Assembly: GCA_011334435.1 (NCBI GenBank)
Contig: DTPJ01000202.1
Span: forward strand, 1-17,563
DNA length: 17,563 nucleotides
Direction of reading: 5' to 3'
Source of the DNA: Candidatus Poribacteria bacterium
GTDB taxonomy: Bacteria > Poribacteria > DTPJ01
Shown: positions 16,002 through 17,563 of the stretch, one piece after another
Layout of the letters: every line of letters begins with the position of its first letter
Position numbering within the stretch: the stretch's first letter is position 1
The notes under the pieces: model-generated
Told to the model about the DNA's origin: nothing
What the model saw: the letters and a program-made list of their open reading frames with translations, nothing else
Database searches by the model: none
Position numbers and translations under genes: made by a program

Positions 16002-16039
16002 CCCTCTTGTATTTCCTTTTCAAAGGGAGAGCAAGAGGG
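16002..16039 (+). other. Intergenic hairpin between the two LamG genes
   Basis: CCCTCTTG (16002-16009) pairs with CAAGAGGG (16032-16039). Inside, CCTTT can pair with AAAGG, giving a two-part stem. The following bases are A-rich and then contain CTTTT, so it could be a weak terminator or processing site. Confidence 0.55.
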
Positions 16040-16081
16040 AAATTAAAAACTTTTATAATATTAAACATTATGGAGGTAGGA

Positions 16082-16906
16082 GTGAGAGTATTTGTCTCTT
16101 TTGTTACTTTTTTATTCTTTTTAATTTTAATAATCTCTGGTAATGTTACCGCTGACATCAATAAAGGTATAGTCTCCGCGTGGACATTTGACGACGGCAC
16201 TCCAAAGGATTCAACAGGGGTAAGCAATGGCACAGTTAACGGTGGTGTTGAGTTTATCGCAGGCAAATTCGGAAAAGCGGCGAGTTTCAACGGCAAAGAT
16301 GGTTTTATCAGCGTCCCACATAAAAAGGCTTATGATGTTTTAGCAAATGGTCTAACTGTCTCAGCTTGGATAAATGTCCGCAATGGGAAGGATCATTCAG
16401 CAATAGCGTTTAAAGGTACTAAGATTGGTTGGGGAGCTAACTATTTATTTCGCATTTGCACAACCAGTAATACAGGTATGACTTGGGGAGTTTGCATCGC
16501 AGGAACAGAAGGTTGGTTCGCAACAAATAACGTCATACAGCCAAATCAATGGTTCTTTGTGTGCTTAACTGCTGATGGGAAACAGGCAATTGCACATGTT
16601 GCATCTGAAAAGGACGGCAAAGTCAATATACCACAAAGTGGAGAGGGAAATCCTAAACCTATCGTTGCGCCTTACTTGACATTTCCAGATAGACCGATAG
16701 AGATCGGCGTTGGTAGAGCTTATGGCGGAACTGTTGGAGATGACAGATACCTTGATGGCATTGTTGACGATTTAATTATCTGGGATAGGGCTTTGACAGA
16801 AGACGAGATTGCAGAACTTGCAAAAGGCAAAAGACCAAACGTCGGTTTAGCGGTTGATGTCCAAAACAAACTTGCTTCCACTTGGGGAAACATTAAAACT
16901 AAGTAA
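16082..16906 (+). CDS. Secreted LamG/concanavalin-fold protein with TWGxIK tail (GTG start)
   Basis: The 274-aa protein starts at GTG 16082, which has GGAGG 5 bases upstream and gives a clean signal peptide (MRVFVSFVTFLFFLILIISG, cleavage near VTA). A longer frame reaches TTG 16007, but that runs through the intergenic hairpin and adds a basic non-signal stretch; ATG 16070 has no ribosome site. The LamG domain shows GIVSAWTFDDGTPKDSTG, GKAASFNG, LTVSAWINVR, WFFVCLTADGKQAIAHV and IEIGVGRAYGGTVGDDRY, closing with LIIWDRALTEDEIAEL. Compared with its neighbour it has an insertion near the late strands (SEKDGKVNIPQSGEG). The tail is VDVQNKLASTWGNIKTK. It is a tandem paralog of the 15188 gene; glycan or protein binding outside the cell is inferred. 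Confidence 0.88.
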   Translation: MRVFVSFVTFLFFLILIISGNVTADINKGIVSAWTFDDGTPKDSTGVSNGTVNGGVEFIAGKFGKAASFNGKDGFISVPHKKAYDVLANGLTVSAWINVRNGKDHSAIAFKGTKIGWGANYLFRICTTSNTGMTWGVCIAGTEGWFATNNVIQPNQWFFVCLTADGKQAIAHVASEKDGKVNIPQSGEGNPKPIVAPYLTFPDRPIEIGVGRAYGGTVGDDRYLDGIVDDLIIWDRALTEDEIAELAKGKRPNVGLAVDVQNKLASTWGNIKTK

Positions 16907-16922
16907 TTAGGGGGTGTTTTTA

Positions 16923-17563
16923 ATGGCAAGGTTTATTGTTGTTGGTTTAGTCGTATGTTTTGTTCTTTACTGCATTCCTCAATCATTTGCCATTGATGAT
17001 GCAGCAACAGCACAAAAACTTGTAAATATGGTCAAAGGAGATCATAAGCATCCAAAATACTATACTGGCAAACATGGATATGTGAACGAAAGTGCTGCTG
17101 GACCACTTGATAAGGGTTACTACATTATGAGTTGGTTGGTTCTTGACCCGCCTATAAAAGTAGCAGGAACAGGTGGGGCAGCTTTTATTTCCAAAGACCT
17201 TTATAATGACTATAATGGCATTCCCGAAGAGAAAGTCTCTGCTGATAAGAAGAATTGGCCCGTTGCAGGACAAGTATTAAAAAAGAAAAATAACGCCAAT
17301 GAAGATATGACTTGGATACCGATTAACTTCATGGACTTGGTTGATGCTGGTCAAGGAAGTCACGGTGGAAACGAATTTGACTGGGCAGAATGGGGCGGAC
17401 AAGGACTTAACAACTTCCATGAATATTTATTTACATTAGCCAAGTGGAAATCTGGTGGAAAAATTTCGTTCAAAGCTGGCTCTGATGACCCTGAGCAGAC
17501 ATGGGTCAATGGCGTAAAAGTCTGTGAAGGTTTAGCTGATAGAGACTGGGCAAAAGATACTGA
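16923..17563 (+). CDS. Secreted PA14-like protein (partial, C-terminus outside window)
   Basis: The frame is open from ATG 16923 to the right edge (213 codons). A Sec signal peptide is clear (MARFIVVGLVVCFVLYC, cleavage near SFA). Mature features are GYYIMSWLVLDPPIKVAG, like the opening segment of the 13727 product, an ISKDLYNDYNG region, and later FHEYLFTLAKWKSGGKISFK then AGSDDPEQTWVNGVKV, which resembles a PA14-like fold with its DDxxxxWxNG turn. A GGGGGTG ribosome site follows the previous stop after a few bases, so it is probably co-transcribed with the LamG genes. Whether it carries the TWGxIK tail cannot be seen. Function is unknown; a surface or carbohydrate-related role is inferred. 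Confidence 0.78.
   Translation, partial: MARFIVVGLVVCFVLYCIPQSFAIDDAATAQKLVNMVKGDHKHPKYYTGKHGYVNESAAGPLDKGYYIMSWLVLDPPIKVAGTGGAAFISKDLYNDYNGIPEEKVSADKKNWPVAGQVLKKKNNANEDMTWIPINFMDLVDAGQGSHGGNEFDWAEWGGQGLNNFHEYLFTLAKWKSGGKISFKAGSDDPEQTWVNGVKVCEGLADRDWAKDT

Noticed and set aside
16007..16081. Upstream TTG or ATG start for the second LamG protein
   Set aside because: The stretch crosses an intergenic hairpin and would put basic residues before the signal peptide; GTG 16082 has GGAGG at good spacing.

Overview
This AT-rich bacterial window of 17.6 kb holds 17 protein-coding genes and no RNA gene, CRISPR array or transposase that I can see. All genes from the left edge to about 13,450 lie on the minus strand. 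All genes from about 13,727 to the right edge lie on the plus strand. The abundance of secreted LamG and DUF1349-like proteins, their shared C-terminal tail and the moderate GC recall large-genome environmental lineages such as Candidatus Poribacteria. That placement is a low-confidence inference, because no marker gene is present.

Left part (1-6,950, minus). A partial zinc-type medium-chain dehydrogenase runs off the left edge. Then come three paralogous proteins of about 416 aa (1270-2520, 4369-5619, 5697-6950), each made of four roughly 100-residue beta-rich repeats that end in an ERHxH motif. Two secreted DUF1349-like lectin-fold proteins (2671-3387, 3461-4180) sit between the first and second paralog.

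Middle part (7,010-8,684, minus). A compact, translationally coupled operon encodes a small membrane protein, a NapH/YccM-like polyferredoxin and a BioY-type transporter. The small protein is the most interesting item. Its frame is interrupted by one in-frame TGA, exactly at the first cysteine position of a C-terminal CxxC-IGIG motif. The frame resumes and ends in a GTGA overlap with the polyferredoxin start. It looks like an unannotated UxxC selenoprotein with a candidate SECIS hairpin. A 100-bp inverted-repeat element lies upstream.

Operon-like block (8,971-13,410, minus). In transcription order it encodes a zinc-ribbon protein, a xylose-isomerase-like TIM-barrel protein, a YkgJ-type cysteine-cluster protein, an M55 D-aminopeptidase and an HtrA/DegP protease. 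Housekeeping peptide and protein quality control is the likely common theme of the last two.

Right part (13,727-17,563, plus). Four secreted proteins follow a good sigma70-like promoter: a DUF1349-like plus PA14-like protein, two LamG proteins and a partial PA14-like protein. The five complete secreted proteins on both strands, which belong to different fold families, all end in the same tail, roughly KLxxTWGxIK. This suggests a lineage-specific C-terminal sorting or assembly signal.
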